A program made the position numbers and the translations under genes. Below are positions 25,641-37,384 of a stretch of 64,000 bases of DNA, piece after piece. Each line of letters starts with the position of its first letter. Position 1 is the first letter of the stretch. Source of the stretch: Circinella umbellata (Eukaryota > Mucoromycota > Mucoromycetes > Mucorales > Lichtheimiaceae); NCBI GenBank assembly GCA_025093555.1, contig JAIWNF010000015.1, forward strand, positions 310,001-374,000, written 5' to 3'. Under the pieces are notes generated by a model that worked only from the letters and a program-made list of their open reading frames with translations, had not been told where the DNA came from and searched no databases.

Positions 25641-27234
25641 TCATAATTTTACTGTGGTTTGTGCAAAAGGATTAGTTCCAAACGTATCTGACGCTCCTTC
25701 TTGAAATCGAATTGTTTGTAATCTATTATCAGCTTCAATAGGATCGATGTCATAGCGACAAAGTAGTTCATCAATTTTTTCTTGGTCTATCGAAGGAGGT
25801 ATCAAAGTACTAGGTTCGACTGGTGGTAATGAATTAAATACCTTGAGGAAAAAGGCCAAAAAAAAGTATATCTATTTAGCACATTATAATTTTCTATTTT
25901 TTTCTTGATCGCATTTACCTGACGTGCTAGTTTATATCTAAAAGTTTCTGATGGAGTATATTTTGTACTACTTAAGCTTTCTAATATATTCTCGATCGAA
26001 CCGTATCGCCGTATGTATTCTAATGCACGTATAGGCCCAATTCCTTGAATGGTACCAGAAAAATCAGTGCCACATAATATACAAAAATCGATAAACTGAT
26101 CTCTGGTAAAGCCGAGTTGCTCGCGTGCTATTATGGGATTGATTTCAAGAATAGGTCGATTGCGTGCAAAAAAGTATCGTAATATAGGTGCATCTCCAAA
26201 TACTAGTGCATCCATATCTATAATAACCAAGCTCAGAGTTATTAATAATAGTATACTATTATTAGAGAGTGATAGATGTACGTAACATGTATTTACCTTC
26301 TGTTACTGTGGCCGTTGTTACATTTTGCCTTGCTAGTTCTGAACACATTGCTTCTGCTTCGTGATTTTCACAAGTCATGCAAATAAAACCCAATGTTTGT
26401 AAAAATTCAAGACATTCCTGACGCAATGCATGAGTGATACGGATCGACCGTTTCTCTTTTGTTATTGGTGTTGTTATGGACATAACTTCATTAGTTAGTA
26501 AACAAATAAAGTTTCTCTTTTTCTTGCTATTGAACAACGAATAGCTATGGCTGAAAAGATTTACCTAAAGAATTCACCATTTGTTGATTATCATTTCTTA
26601 AATCTTGTAAAGCATCTTCAGTATCTGCTATTCGGTCACGGATCATCGATGTCATTACAACATGTTCCCGTGCTGATAATCCACGTACGGTTTTAGTATA
26701 TTTTTCGGTATCTTGAACAAGTTTCAATGCATGTTTTAAATTCGTAGCAGTTTCAACTAGTTGATTTTCTATTACTGGATTACTCTCAGCCTTCTTATTA
26801 TTTCCTGTCGATGGATATTCTGTGGGTGATGCCAATTGGTCCAATATCCGAGCTGCAGCATCATCGGATAAGTCACGATACGCGTTTGTCCAAGTAGCTA
26901 ATCGCATAGATCGTGCACGCTCATATTCAAGTGAGGGTTTGATTTTTCGACGACTTTTTTCACGACGTGAATGTTCAAGTTGTTTGGCTGCAATACGTTG
27001 AGCACCATCAAACACGAAAATGGGTGTAATGCTATGCATTTGACAATAACGTGCCATTAAATAAAATCCATAAACATGACGATGAGGATGAATTTCTTCG
27101 CCATAGACAAATTTGTTGAGGTGACAACTGGCATCAAATGCAATGACTTGTTTTGATAACGCTTTTGTACGTATTGATTTTAATGATTGGGGGGCATAAC
27201 GTCGTAAAAGTGCTGTTAAACCATGTACACCCAT
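25641..27234 (-). CDS. FEN1/XPG-family structure-specific nuclease (FEN1 paralogue)
   Basis: Four minus-strand exons: 27234-26565, 26485-26297, 26217-25919, 25841-25641; 452 aa. The XPG-N block is 'MGVHGLTALLRRYAP' with 'VIAFDAS' (Asp34) and 'IFVFDGAQR' (Asp76). The XPG-I block is 'HEAEAMC' (Glu266, Glu268) and 'TEDMDALVFG' (Asp287, Asp289). 'LCGTDFSGTIQGIGPIRAL' supplies Asp338 and the helix-hairpin-helix. All metal-binding acidic residues known for FEN1 are therefore present and activity is expected. About 100 helical, charged residues separate the XPG-N and XPG-I blocks, and the C-terminus lacks a QxxLxxFF PCNA-binding box. It is therefore probably not the canonical replication FEN1. The first intron (26486-26564) was chosen by phase: a TACTAAC branch site lies only about 9 nt before its AG, so this junction is the least certain. 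Confidence 0.83.
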
Positions 27235-27646
27235 AAATATCTATAAAAAATATAATATAAACACAAACAGTAAAATTTAAGGAGAGAAAGACAATTTTGA
27301 TAGAAATTATTATAAGTTCTTATGTTATTTTTTTTTTCTTTTGTATTGAAAAAAAATGATCCCCTTAATATACAAATACAAAATGTTCTAAGAATAAAGG
27401 TCAAATGAGGATGGGAAAAAAAGAGAAGTATTGAGGTGGGAGAACAAGAGAGAAAGGGTTGCGAAGAAGATAGGGTAAAATGACAATGGAAAATGGTAGT
27501 AATGAATAAGATATTTTTCTATAAAAGACATATTAACGAGGAAATGGGATGTGATGGATGTATTGAAATGTATAAGAAAAATGTAAAATAAAAATGTGGT
27601 AATATTATAAAATGTTGAATGAAATTTTTGCTATTTGATTTATTGT
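27235..27646. other. Intergenic
   Basis: 412 bp between the FEN1-like start and the glycerol-3-phosphate dehydrogenase stop, A/G-rich on the plus strand near 27415-27480. The ORF at 27216-27404 (-) is low-complexity and ends on the start of the nuclease gene. No gene was seen. Confidence 0.5.
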
Positions 27647-30539
27647 TTAAGCGAGAGCAGCCTTAGTTTCAGGAAGACCCATGGTAATCAAAAACTTGGC
27701 AGCCTTTTGTTTTTCTTGTTCTTGACGTCCCTTGTCCCATTTGAGCTCTTCAGCCATAATGTCAATAACTCTGGGCAAAGCTTCAAAAGCAGCTTCAGCA
27801 TTCAAGAAAGCCAATCGAGTTCTACGAGCCAAGACATCAACGGCAGTACAGGCAAATTCTTCACGAACAGCATAACGCACTTCGGATTCAATATAAGGAT
27901 AGTTGGGAGAAATACGATTACCATAAACTGGGAAAAGCTTATTGGTAGGATCATCAATAGAACCAACAACCCAGGCACGGTCACCATAACTGTTTGCTAA
28001 ATGAACAGCAACTTCAGTATCCATGCCAAATTCTTGTACCAAACGAATAAACATGGTATTAGTAAAGCCTTTACTACCCATCAACATGACAGTTTCAGTA
28101 CGACAAGGGCCGGTAGGTTTCAAATCGAATACTTCAATGGCACGATCAACAGTTTCTTGTGCCATGGCACGGTAAGTGGTCCATTTGCCACCAGCAATAG
28201 TGATCAACTTGTTTTCACTCACGTTGATCATGTGATTACGTACAAGTGATTCAGTGTTTTTAGCATGGGGGTCACGAACGAGAGGTCGGATACCAGACCA
28301 TGCAGCAAGTACATCACCACGACGTACCTTGACATCTAAATAGACGAAGAACAACATTATACACTATTAGAAAATTGCCTTGACTCTTTTTTTTATCCAT
28401 TTCAATCTCTCTTTATCATGATAATCTACGCCCTCCTCCCATATATCTAATATATACCTTTGCTTAAGTAGTGAGAAACCTCATCCAAAATCCACTTCAC
28501 TTCATCCTCCTTGGGCATAGGGTTTTGAGTGACTTCGGTGGGTGAATCTAATTTGTTGATAGAGTTTTTTTTTTTTGTTCAACACATGAGTTAGTCTATG
28601 TGATTCAACCGTTAACGGGACAATCCATATGTAAAAGAGCGCACAACTTACCAGTAGTACCGGCAATGGTGCTGCCTTCCCAAGGCAAGAAAAAAATAAC
28701 ACGTCCATCACTAGTAGCGGGATCAAGAAGACCCATGTTACGAGGACTATAGTAGTTAGGAAGAATAATATGAACACCAGCGGATGGTGCAACAATTTCG
28801 GTATTCTTTTCATCATCCATCTTACGCAAACCGTCAGTGAATGGACCAGTAGCATTGATCACACCCTATTGTTTTTAACAGCAAAAAAACATTATTACAA
28901 TATTCTCTATAACAGCAGTCCCGCTTTTTTTAGAATTGTATATATCATACCTTAGCCTTAACAGTCCACTCATCACCAGTCAAAACATCCTTTACTTTAG
29001 CACCAGTAATGATACCATCATCATTCTTGATTAAATCAGTAACTTCACAATGGTTTGCAACAGCAGCCCCATGATAAGCAGCAGTCATTGCCAACGCAAC
29101 GTTCATTCTAGCATCGTTATGATGACCTAAAGTTGTATAATAGAAAATAAAAAGTCAGCTGGAAAGTTTTTTTTTTGTATAATTATCGGTTTGTCTCCGA
29201 TACAAAAATAAAGTAAAATAAAAAGATAACGTGGCATCTACGGAATGCACATGATTCTCACCATCATAATAGACCAAAGCACCGACAAGAGCATCGTTCT
29301 TTAACATTGGGAAAGCATCCAAGGCTTTAGAACGAGTCAAAAAGTAACTACTTTCAAGAGCTTCACGACCAGCAAACAAATCATACATTTTACAGCCAAC
29401 CCAGTAATAAGGGACTTGCCACCATCTATTATTAACAAAAAACAAGTTATTGTTATGATTAGTATATCAAGATCTAAATCACATGCTTCATAAGAAGTTT
29501 GGGTAGAGAGATGTTTATGGTTGGCTTGGTTTGATACAATATGTTTTTTGACAAGCCGACCCCGGTTGATCTCCATTTTCGGAGGCAAAAATATAGGAAA
29601 AGGTATAACATTTTTCGTTTGTCACCTCCTTTCCCAATTTAGGTGAGGGGGATTATGCACCAAGTTGTTTTGGGTATTGTTGTTTGGTGGGCTATTTATG
29701 ATAATTTATATACTCACTTGTAAACAGGCAACATGATAGGCAATTGACCTGAAAGATGAGGGGCAATATCCAAAAAGATTTTTCGTTCATGCAATGCTTC
29801 TACTACGAGCTTATATTGTTCATAATCTAATTCCATGATAGCCTTTTGTAAATAACGAACACCACCATGAACAAGCTTGGTTGAACGAGACGAGGTACCT
29901 TTCATATTAAAGATAAGTATACACGTGCAAATATAGAAAATAAACTCCGGACACATGTCAGGAGCAAAAAAAAAATCCATCCATCCTTTCACTCCTCTCA
30001 ATGTAAAACAAAAACATCTGTTGCCAACACACACATACACCTTTTTAGCTCTACTTTTCAAACCATCGCCAAACAAACTGATTATGCCTTTTTTTTCTCC
30101 TTCTTCTTTAATCTTTGTATACCTCCTCTTTTCATTATCACACCATCCTATATAAGGCATTTATTTATATATATTTACCTGAGGCGAAATCATCACGCTC
30201 GACGAGAGCAACCTTAAGACCACGTGTAGCAGCATCCACAGCAGTACCAGCTCCAGTAGCACCAGCTCCAACAATAAGTAAATCAAAAGGTGCTTCACCA
30301 CTTTCATCGTTTTTAAGTTTCTTGATCATTTCAGAACGCGTAGGAGCCTCCCAAAATTTTTCAGGTTTAACATCCTTGGTAGGATCAGCTTCGGCGTAGA
30401 CAATACCGTTACGCGTCAATAAACCGAATGGGCGATTTTTAGGTTGTTGTTGATCATAAAGGTAGACGGCCGAACCAACAGTTGCTGTTGCAGCAGCTGT
30501 AGAAAGTAACTTTTTTGAACGGGAAAGATTTCTCCACAT
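27647..30539 (-). CDS. GUT2: Mitochondrial FAD-dependent glycerol-3-phosphate dehydrogenase
   Basis: Seven minus-strand exons: 30539-30179, 29898-29718, 29425-29262, 29126-28951, 28865-28652, 28547-28458, 28335-27647; 624 aa. The N-terminus is a basic presequence followed by a short hydrophobic anchor ([28 protein letters not shown] is split here only by domain). The FAD Rossmann motif is '[15 protein letters not shown]' (about residue 85). Next come '[21 protein letters not shown]', '[16 protein letters not shown]' across a junction, '[14 protein letters not shown]', '[16 protein letters not shown]', '[10 protein letters not shown]' and '[11 protein letters not shown]', all DAO/GlpD-family blocks. 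It oxidises glycerol-3-phosphate to dihydroxyacetone phosphate at the outer face of the inner membrane, feeding electrons to ubiquinone. There are no C-terminal EF-hands, as expected for fungi. Intron 1 (280 nt) is long for this region. Confidence 0.97.
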
Positions 30540-33500
30540 AATATAAAATTATATCTTTGGTGGGCAAGTGTAAGTTTGAATAAAAATAGTTTTATGTAAA
30601 GAGAAAAAAAAAAAAGAAAATAAAAAGAGAGAACAAAAAAAAAGGCAAGCTTTACAGGAGTTATATTATAAAGCGATCAAAATTGCGGAGTGTGGGCCCC
30701 TCCGCGGAAAATCTCCGGACTTACACTTTTTTAGTGTGAGTAGAAAGTGGGCTTGAGCACTCGCACGGCTTTTTGGTAACTCACAAAAGAAACGGAGAAA
30801 AGGCTGACAAAAAGTCCCGCTTTCTCCCCTTACTTTTCAGCATTTACGACTTCTTTATTGGTTCTTATATTCTTCCAAGAGCTACCCTTTGCAGAATAGC
30901 TTTGAAAGCTAATTATTATTTTTAAATATTTGAGTGTTTATCTGTACCATACAGAATTCGTTTCGGTGTAATTTTCTACATCAATAAACGTTTTTTCCAC
31001 CCCTCGTTTTTTTTTTTCACTCTTCAATCTCCCCTTATTTTTAATAGTAGAATAATAACACTCCTCAACTTCAATAGTGAATAAAAATACTTATTGTCCT
31101 TATTTTATCTCTAAGAGTGTGAGAAAATTAACCTTTATTCCGAATTCGGCGATAGATACTGTTGTAAAACGCCGTACCGTTCATATGTTTATACGTATGT
31201 AACAAGATTTCTAAAATAAGATTCCCCATATTTTAGTACAAAGAAAAAGTAAAAAAGAAAAGTCGACATCATTTTCTACCAACTTGTGTGTTTTTGTTAC
31301 ACATTGTTAAACTATAAAAAGCATTAGTGTACTTTGGTTTTTTCTGTGTAAACTATTTTATTAGTTCCACATAAAAAAGGATCTACAATAAAAAAAATGC
31401 AGATTTCGGGTTTTAAACATAATGTACCAATGATGACCATTATAACGGGAAAAGAAGTCATAACATTATTAACCAAGAAGTGTCTCGCATGGGACAGAAA
31501 CACCGCTTTTTTTTTAGTCTAGACAAAAAAAAAACTGTCTATTGTTGATTGAAGAAACCAAAAAATAAAAAGATTTAAATAAAAATTACGTCTTACGGCT
31601 ACCAGGGGATAACACTCCTATAGTAACCACGACAATGACCACATGCTGTAACAGTTACCCAACAAAACGTTATTTTGTTATTTCGTAACATTACCAAATA
31701 GTAACTTTATATTATATAATATTTATAGTACTTAGTTTTTTTGTGTTACCTAGAACAGCGATTTTTTTCAATTATTAAACTATCACTCGGGAAACAGTAT
31801 GCATGTTTTATATGCGCTTTTCTGTTTTTTGATACTATTGGCTCATATTATCTATAACAATTGACCAGAAAAAAAAATTTAAGACCTTCGTATACCTTTA
31901 TCCAGAAAAGCTTACGTATTTGACTGTTTATGTATCACACACTTACACCACCCCTGAATCTTCCCTATTTTTAAAAACCGGGTCTGCCTAATTACATAAT
32001 GACAGAACTTTTATCTTGGCGTAATAATACCAGATAAGAAAATACGGTATGAATTTCAAAGAAAGGAAAGTATCAAGAATATTTAACGATGCAAAAGCCA
32101 GAACAGAAAAATTGGTTCTTTTAAAATAAGATTATTACTCAATCACCAACTCATTTATATTGGTGAAAGAAGGAGTATTATTGTAATATTTAATCCCATC
32201 AATAAAAAATAAAAGACAAAAATATATACAGTACTGTATTATATACAAAACAATTAATATTATTTGTCAGTGTTGCTGTAGAGTAGGGGGCTTAAATTTC
32301 ATAAATACAGCACTAACTAGAAAAAGTTTTTGATGGAACTAAATTTTATTGGTTTCACTTATAATACTGATTATCAATGTGTGATATTTTTTTATCGTCA
32401 TCAACATCGTTATCGGTATTCTTTTTATTTAAGTTATAGCGAATCAAGAGCAATATGCACAACATGCACAACACAGAAGGTTGTATTAATTAGAGGGAAT
32501 TATTTTATTTATTTAACATCTATTATAATTTTTTATGCATGCTACTACGGAACCATTTAATATTACCTACTATTCCTGATAGTACTGACATGTGAACTAC
32601 TATATATAATAAAAAATCAATCTAAAATTCTGTAAAACAAAAGCATCAAGTTAAAATGACATGAATGTAATCTGATACTAGAGTCACACTAAAGCCGACC
32701 AGTACTAAAGCATTGTGTTCTTTCAATTCAAGCTTGATCTCTCTGGCTAATATACAAAATAATAACTTTTTTTCCGTAAGAAATTTCTATATCCCTAACC
32801 ATAGGGCTAATAAATATTACGAAAAATAATATTCCAAACATACTAATCCCTTTTTTTACTATCGGATGCTTCGCGGGCACAAAATTATGTAGAAAAATTA
32901 ATTAGATAAAAGACTATAAATGTAACCAACAACAGTTGTTACTTGTATACTTTATCATAATCAATAATAGTGGCTATAGATTAAATAATACAAATATTAT
33001 AACAGCAGATTATCTATAAACAAAGTTATAGTTATCTACCCGTCTGTGGTATATTTATAATACTGTATGCGACCAGTATATTTATAAATATGATATATAC
33101 AAAAAAGAGAATTTAATAACTAAATATCTTTTCAGTAGACAAAAGATTAAACTAGTGGAAAAGTAGAAAAAATAATATTACAGAGTATCTCGTACAAGAA
33201 CAAATAATTATGAGAACTAGGAATAATTATTTTAATCAACCTACTGCATATATGTCACGACTTTTGATATATTTATTTACTCTCTAATAAAAAAAAAAGC
33301 AGGGATCAAATTGCCAAAGATATTGGTAACGTCAGACCTAACTTCTTTTTTGAAAAGCTTTAATAAGTATTTTTATTGGTAAGAAAAGAATATAATAGAG
33401 CTTGTTTATAATATTCTCTTCAAAGAACATTCAAAAGAGAAGTAGCTTCATCTTAATAATTGACATATAGGCCACCATCGTCTTGGTTCATTAATAGATA

Positions 33501-35390
33501 CCTTTTATCAATAAAATAATTATTCGTTTATTATGTTGGTATTCTTCACTAATTCTCTTGATCACCGTTTCAGATATAATCTTCTGGATTTTTCTTTGGT
33601 GATCTATAGATTTAATATGTAAGATAGAAAGATATTAACAACCAATTACTTTCATAATCAGTTATTAGTAGAGTGAAAATCTAGAAAAGAAACTAAAAAA
33701 TACCTACCTTCTTTTTTTCGCTTCTTCCGATTTCTCTCATCGTTTGGAAACTATGTATACCAGCTTGTAATCACCATTTAGCTATCCATCCTTAATAATT
33801 TATGCACATCGACAAATGTTAGCGGCCTATCAGTTTATGTCGAATCGAAGAGTATTTGAATTACGTTAATGAATAGACATAAAGTAAGAATTAATATATA
33901 ATTTTACCAGCCACAACGTAACTCTTCCCATAGCCCTTTTTTATATGTCTATTGCCTTGATGCAACTCTTGGTAGCGGCTTAGTGTTTGGGTACACTTTA
34001 TTAAGTCCACTAAGCTATATAAAAAGTATATAAAAAATGGTATATCGCAACATCGATGATATAAGTTATTTTCTCCATTTGTATCATTATCATGATTGTC
34101 ATCATGTCACCAATTGAGCTATATCGTAATCGTCGAGCCGAAGAAAACTGTGTCGCTTGCCCCCCAATTGTCTGTCCTATAAAATGCCTCTTATTCTTAC
34201 CCCCAACCAAATACAGTTTTTGTTCGTCTTGTTAAGAGTATCTATATTTATAAGTGAAATAAGGTAAAGCATTCTATTCACGTGTTCTCTCCACTTCCAT
34301 GTCTTCACGTCCACATTCATTTACACCTAACTCATTTTGCGCAATTGTTGTTTTATTTACTACATGTCGGATTACTTACATTGGAATACCCCTTACATTG
34401 TCATCTGTCTGTTGGATAGCCCGCTTGTAATCTACCTTATTACTTGCTGCTCATAGGATCGTCACGAGCTAATTTCAAGGCAGCCTGGATACCTATATAT
34501 CAGGTCAACATATGATAGAATAATATTGATACTGTTCTGTTGAATGGATAAAATTACATTTTATATGAAAACCGGTTGATGTAATGTAAAGTGTCATTAA
34601 AATACAGCTCTTTACTCATCTTATTGGCATACACCGTTATTTAGTTAGAAATAAGATTTGAAATGTATGTGTGGCTAAAAAAATCCATGCACGAAGTGAA
34701 CCATTATAGGCCAAATACCTAGCACAAGTTCAGTGAAGTCAAAAAATGTGGTACACCCACCTTGGTATGAAACCATATACAAAAAAAAATAGCTAGACTA
34801 CATATACATTACTCCCAACACAAAAACCACATTGGATGTAATAAGTGTTACCTTTGACTACTATATATAACACAGCTACTAGTAGTAGGTTGCCGTAATT
34901 AAATAAACAACAATTATACTTCTTTACCGCTGCTCTCTTTTTATTTCTCTATTATTATTTAATATTATTATTATCATTCATCATTATTATTGTATAGATT
35001 TGCAATATTGTTAGAGAATATATAAATAGTAGATTATTTTATTGAAAAAAAAATCTTTTATCTACTACTCTATATTCTATTCACCACCTTATATAAATAT
35101 TTACCAGTTGTGTGGTTATTTTACTCATTATATATGTATTCTCTCTCTTTATGATGATTTTGTCGTACGTATTAATATTTATGGCAGAACAATACCGAGC
35201 CAAATAAAATAGAAATAGTAACAAAAAAATATAGGAATAAAAGATAATGTGAAGATGTCTTTTCTATTTGATAAAATAACTCATTATTGTTTTTTTTTTG
35301 TTATACAAGAAAAATTTCATCAATAAAAAAATAAAATAAAAACAAAAATAGTAATTTCAACTTGATCGAATCAAGTCAAGAAATCTTAAG
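30540..35390. other. 4.85-kb gene desert upstream of GUT2, with possible remnants
   Basis: The first 300 bp hold the GUT2 promoter: a GC-rich island at 30688-30722 with a CCCCT (STRE-like) element, TCCGCGGA and TCCGGA palindromes, standing out from the AT-rich surroundings. Beyond about 31 kb the DNA is AT-rich without convincing exons. Exceptions are a small Cys-rich ORF (34104-34235) and an exon-like stretch on the minus strand at 34441-34492 (see findings). The ORF at 32330-32560 has no coding character. Confidence 0.5.
34104..34235 (+). CDS. Possible small Cys-rich ORF (43 aa), unsupported
   Basis: ATG at 34104 opens MSPIELYRNRRAEENCVACP... with six cysteines, four of them clustered (CVAC, then C at spacing 4 and 3). 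TATA-like stretches lie about 70-90 bp upstream (34014-34035). The region is less AT-rich than the surrounding desert. There is no homologue I recognise, no intron evidence, and the length is within chance expectation. I list it only because the Cys spacing and the basic/acidic helix-like start look non-random. Confidence 0.2.
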   Translation: MSPIELYRNRRAEENCVACPPIVCPIKCLLFLPPTKYSFCSSC

Positions 35391-35461
35391 TGCCGTGACC
35401 TGGAATCGAACCAGGGTCAGTGCGGCCACAACGCAATGTACTGCCACTATACTATCACGGC
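35391..35461 (-). tRNA. tRNA-His (GUG anticodon)
   Basis: The reverse complement folds as a tRNA. The acceptor stem GCCGTGA pairs with TCACGGC. The D-arm holds AGTGGCAGT. The anticodon loop is TTGTGGC with anticodon GTG, and the T-arm is CCTGG-TTCGATT-CCAGG. The discriminator base is A at 35391. The internal A and B boxes (GGTTCGATTCC) are intact. No intron. The -1 G is not encoded in the mature end pairing and would be added post-transcriptionally, as is normal for eukaryotic tRNA-His. Confidence 0.95.
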
Positions 35462-35550
35462 TTCTGATGATTTGGTACTTTTTATGATAGTTTTATTCAT
35501 AAAACCTAAGGAAAAGGCTTACGTAATTAGTGATATAGAATGGATTTTTG

Positions 35551-35568
35551 AGTGGTCATGTGACCACT
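35551..35568. repeat. 8-bp-arm inverted repeat near tRNA-His
   Basis: AGTGGTCA-TG-TGACCACT, a near-perfect 18-bp inverted repeat 90 bp upstream (5' side) of the tRNA-His gene. It could be a protein-binding dyad or chance. No known consensus was assigned. Confidence 0.4.
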
Positions 35569-35999
35569 TAAGTATGTATAGATATGGCGGTTCAGCCACG
35601 AAATAATAAATCTTTATTTTTCCTATTTCTTTTACTTTTACCTTTTTCTTTTCTTTATTTTCGACAGACATTTCAACAAGGGAATCTCTACTACGTGTCA
35701 TCTCCCCTTTATTTTAACTTTTTTTTATAAATTTACCAAACTGAGTGAAAAAAACACCACACAAAAAACACCCCCCCCTTGAAAATAAAAAACCACACAA
35801 AAACTTACCGCCTCGATAAAATCATCCACAGGCATCGTACCGTCATCAAATAATCACTACAAGAACCGCCCTTTTGCACTCAATCTCCTAATACCAGCAT
35901 TGCCTAGCAGTAAACAGCTTCGACAATCCCTGATTCCAAATCGGCAATCCAAAATTTCAACCTTTGAAAAAATACGCGTCATCTCACTCAGCTACCAAT

Positions 36000-37382
36000 A
36001 TGGGCGTAGAACCCACCAAAAAACGTACCAACACCACCGCCATAAGTCCCTATAATACTCGGGCAGAAAAAATCGACAAAGACAAAAAACAGCAAGAAAA
36101 CGAAAAAACATAAGAAAAAAACATAAAAATAATAGAAAAAGAAAAATTCACAGATGGTTTTTGTGAGGAATTCCAAATTTTCACCTGCAAACAAATAGGC
36201 ACTCTTATTATCGCCCCCGATAATAATGCTACCTGTGTTCCACTTGCACCAATGTTAAACTGCAATAATCGTGGTGGTCATTTTACACATAAACAATTCT
36301 TAGAAATAATTGTTCAAATTTCAACAATTATTAAAAAACACCAAGAAACCACAGCCATCCCTAAATCTGATGATATGGATTTCTTTATTCATAATTTTCC
36401 ACAATTACCAGATTATCTACAAGCTATCCATAAAAGATTGGACAAACATGATGAAATGTTTGAGGAACTTGTAAAGTTACAAAAAAAGGTAAGTGAACTT
36501 ACAGATGCTAATAATAGCTTACAACAAAAAAATAAAAAACTAGAACGTGAACTTGCCACTTTACGTGGCACAGAAAAAATTAATCCCTCCACTGGCTCTC
36601 AAGCATCCAAATATGCTTCCGAGACTGACAGCACCACCAATAATAATAATCATAACGAAACCAATAATAATTCTACACCAACAGCACCAACCGTTCCCAA
36701 ATCATCTACACCTTCATATGCTCAAATAACGGCACGTAAAGTTAATATCAAAAAACCAACAACACGTCAAGTTCAAGCAGCAGCCCGAAAATTAGCACCA
36801 TCAACCCAAAGTGGATTCAAATTTGTATACCTTCATCAACACCATCGTATGACGATTAAGCAACTACTTGATACCCTACGTAAATTAAAAGTAGATAACT
36901 CTCGTGTTTTGGATGTACATTTTCCAGACAGAGGAGTAGTAGGTATTTTGATCCACAATGACTTTGAAGCAGAATTTGCTGCTCAACTTAACTGTAGAGG
37001 AGTAAAACTTTTTGATTCATTTGATCCATATCATCCTGATATTGTTCGCGATTCTGAATATAAGGATAAGTCAAATGAGGACCGTACCATCCAAGCTAAA
37101 ATTATTTTTAATAATACATGCAACCGCGCCATCAACTTTATCAAGACCCCTCATATTAAAATCGCTGTTGCTCGTAATTTTCTTCAACAAGAATGGATTT
37201 CTGAGGCCGATTTTCAATCATATGTTGCACCAGAAAAATCAAATGATGAGAATGCAGTAGCTGCTCCTAACGCATTACGTTCCAATAGTCAATCATCACC
37301 ACCTCTTGCTGAATCCATTGATTTGGATGACGATATGGATATTACCACAACTCACGATGACACCACTACCACTACCATTTAA
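36000..37382 (+). pseudogene. LINE ORF1 (coiled-coil nucleic-acid-binding protein), nonsense-interrupted
   Basis: An ATG at 36000 opens 37 codons (MGVEPTKKRTNTTAI...) ending at a TAA (36111-36113). The same frame then continues open through an internal ATG at 36252 to the stop at 37380-37382. The whole 36000-37382 stretch is thus probably one ORF1 broken by a single nonsense change. Downstream lie a heptad-like coiled coil ('LDKHDEMFEELVKLQKKVSEL' region, about 36435-36580), an Asn/Thr-rich linker, and a folded domain with an RRM-like hydrophobic pattern ('VLDVHFPDRGVVGILI'). No zinc knuckle is present in ORF1. ORF1 proteins of LINEs coat the RNA and act as chaperones. The remaining 376-codon frame from 36252 could still be translated. 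Confidence 0.75.
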
Positions 37383-37384
37383 AT

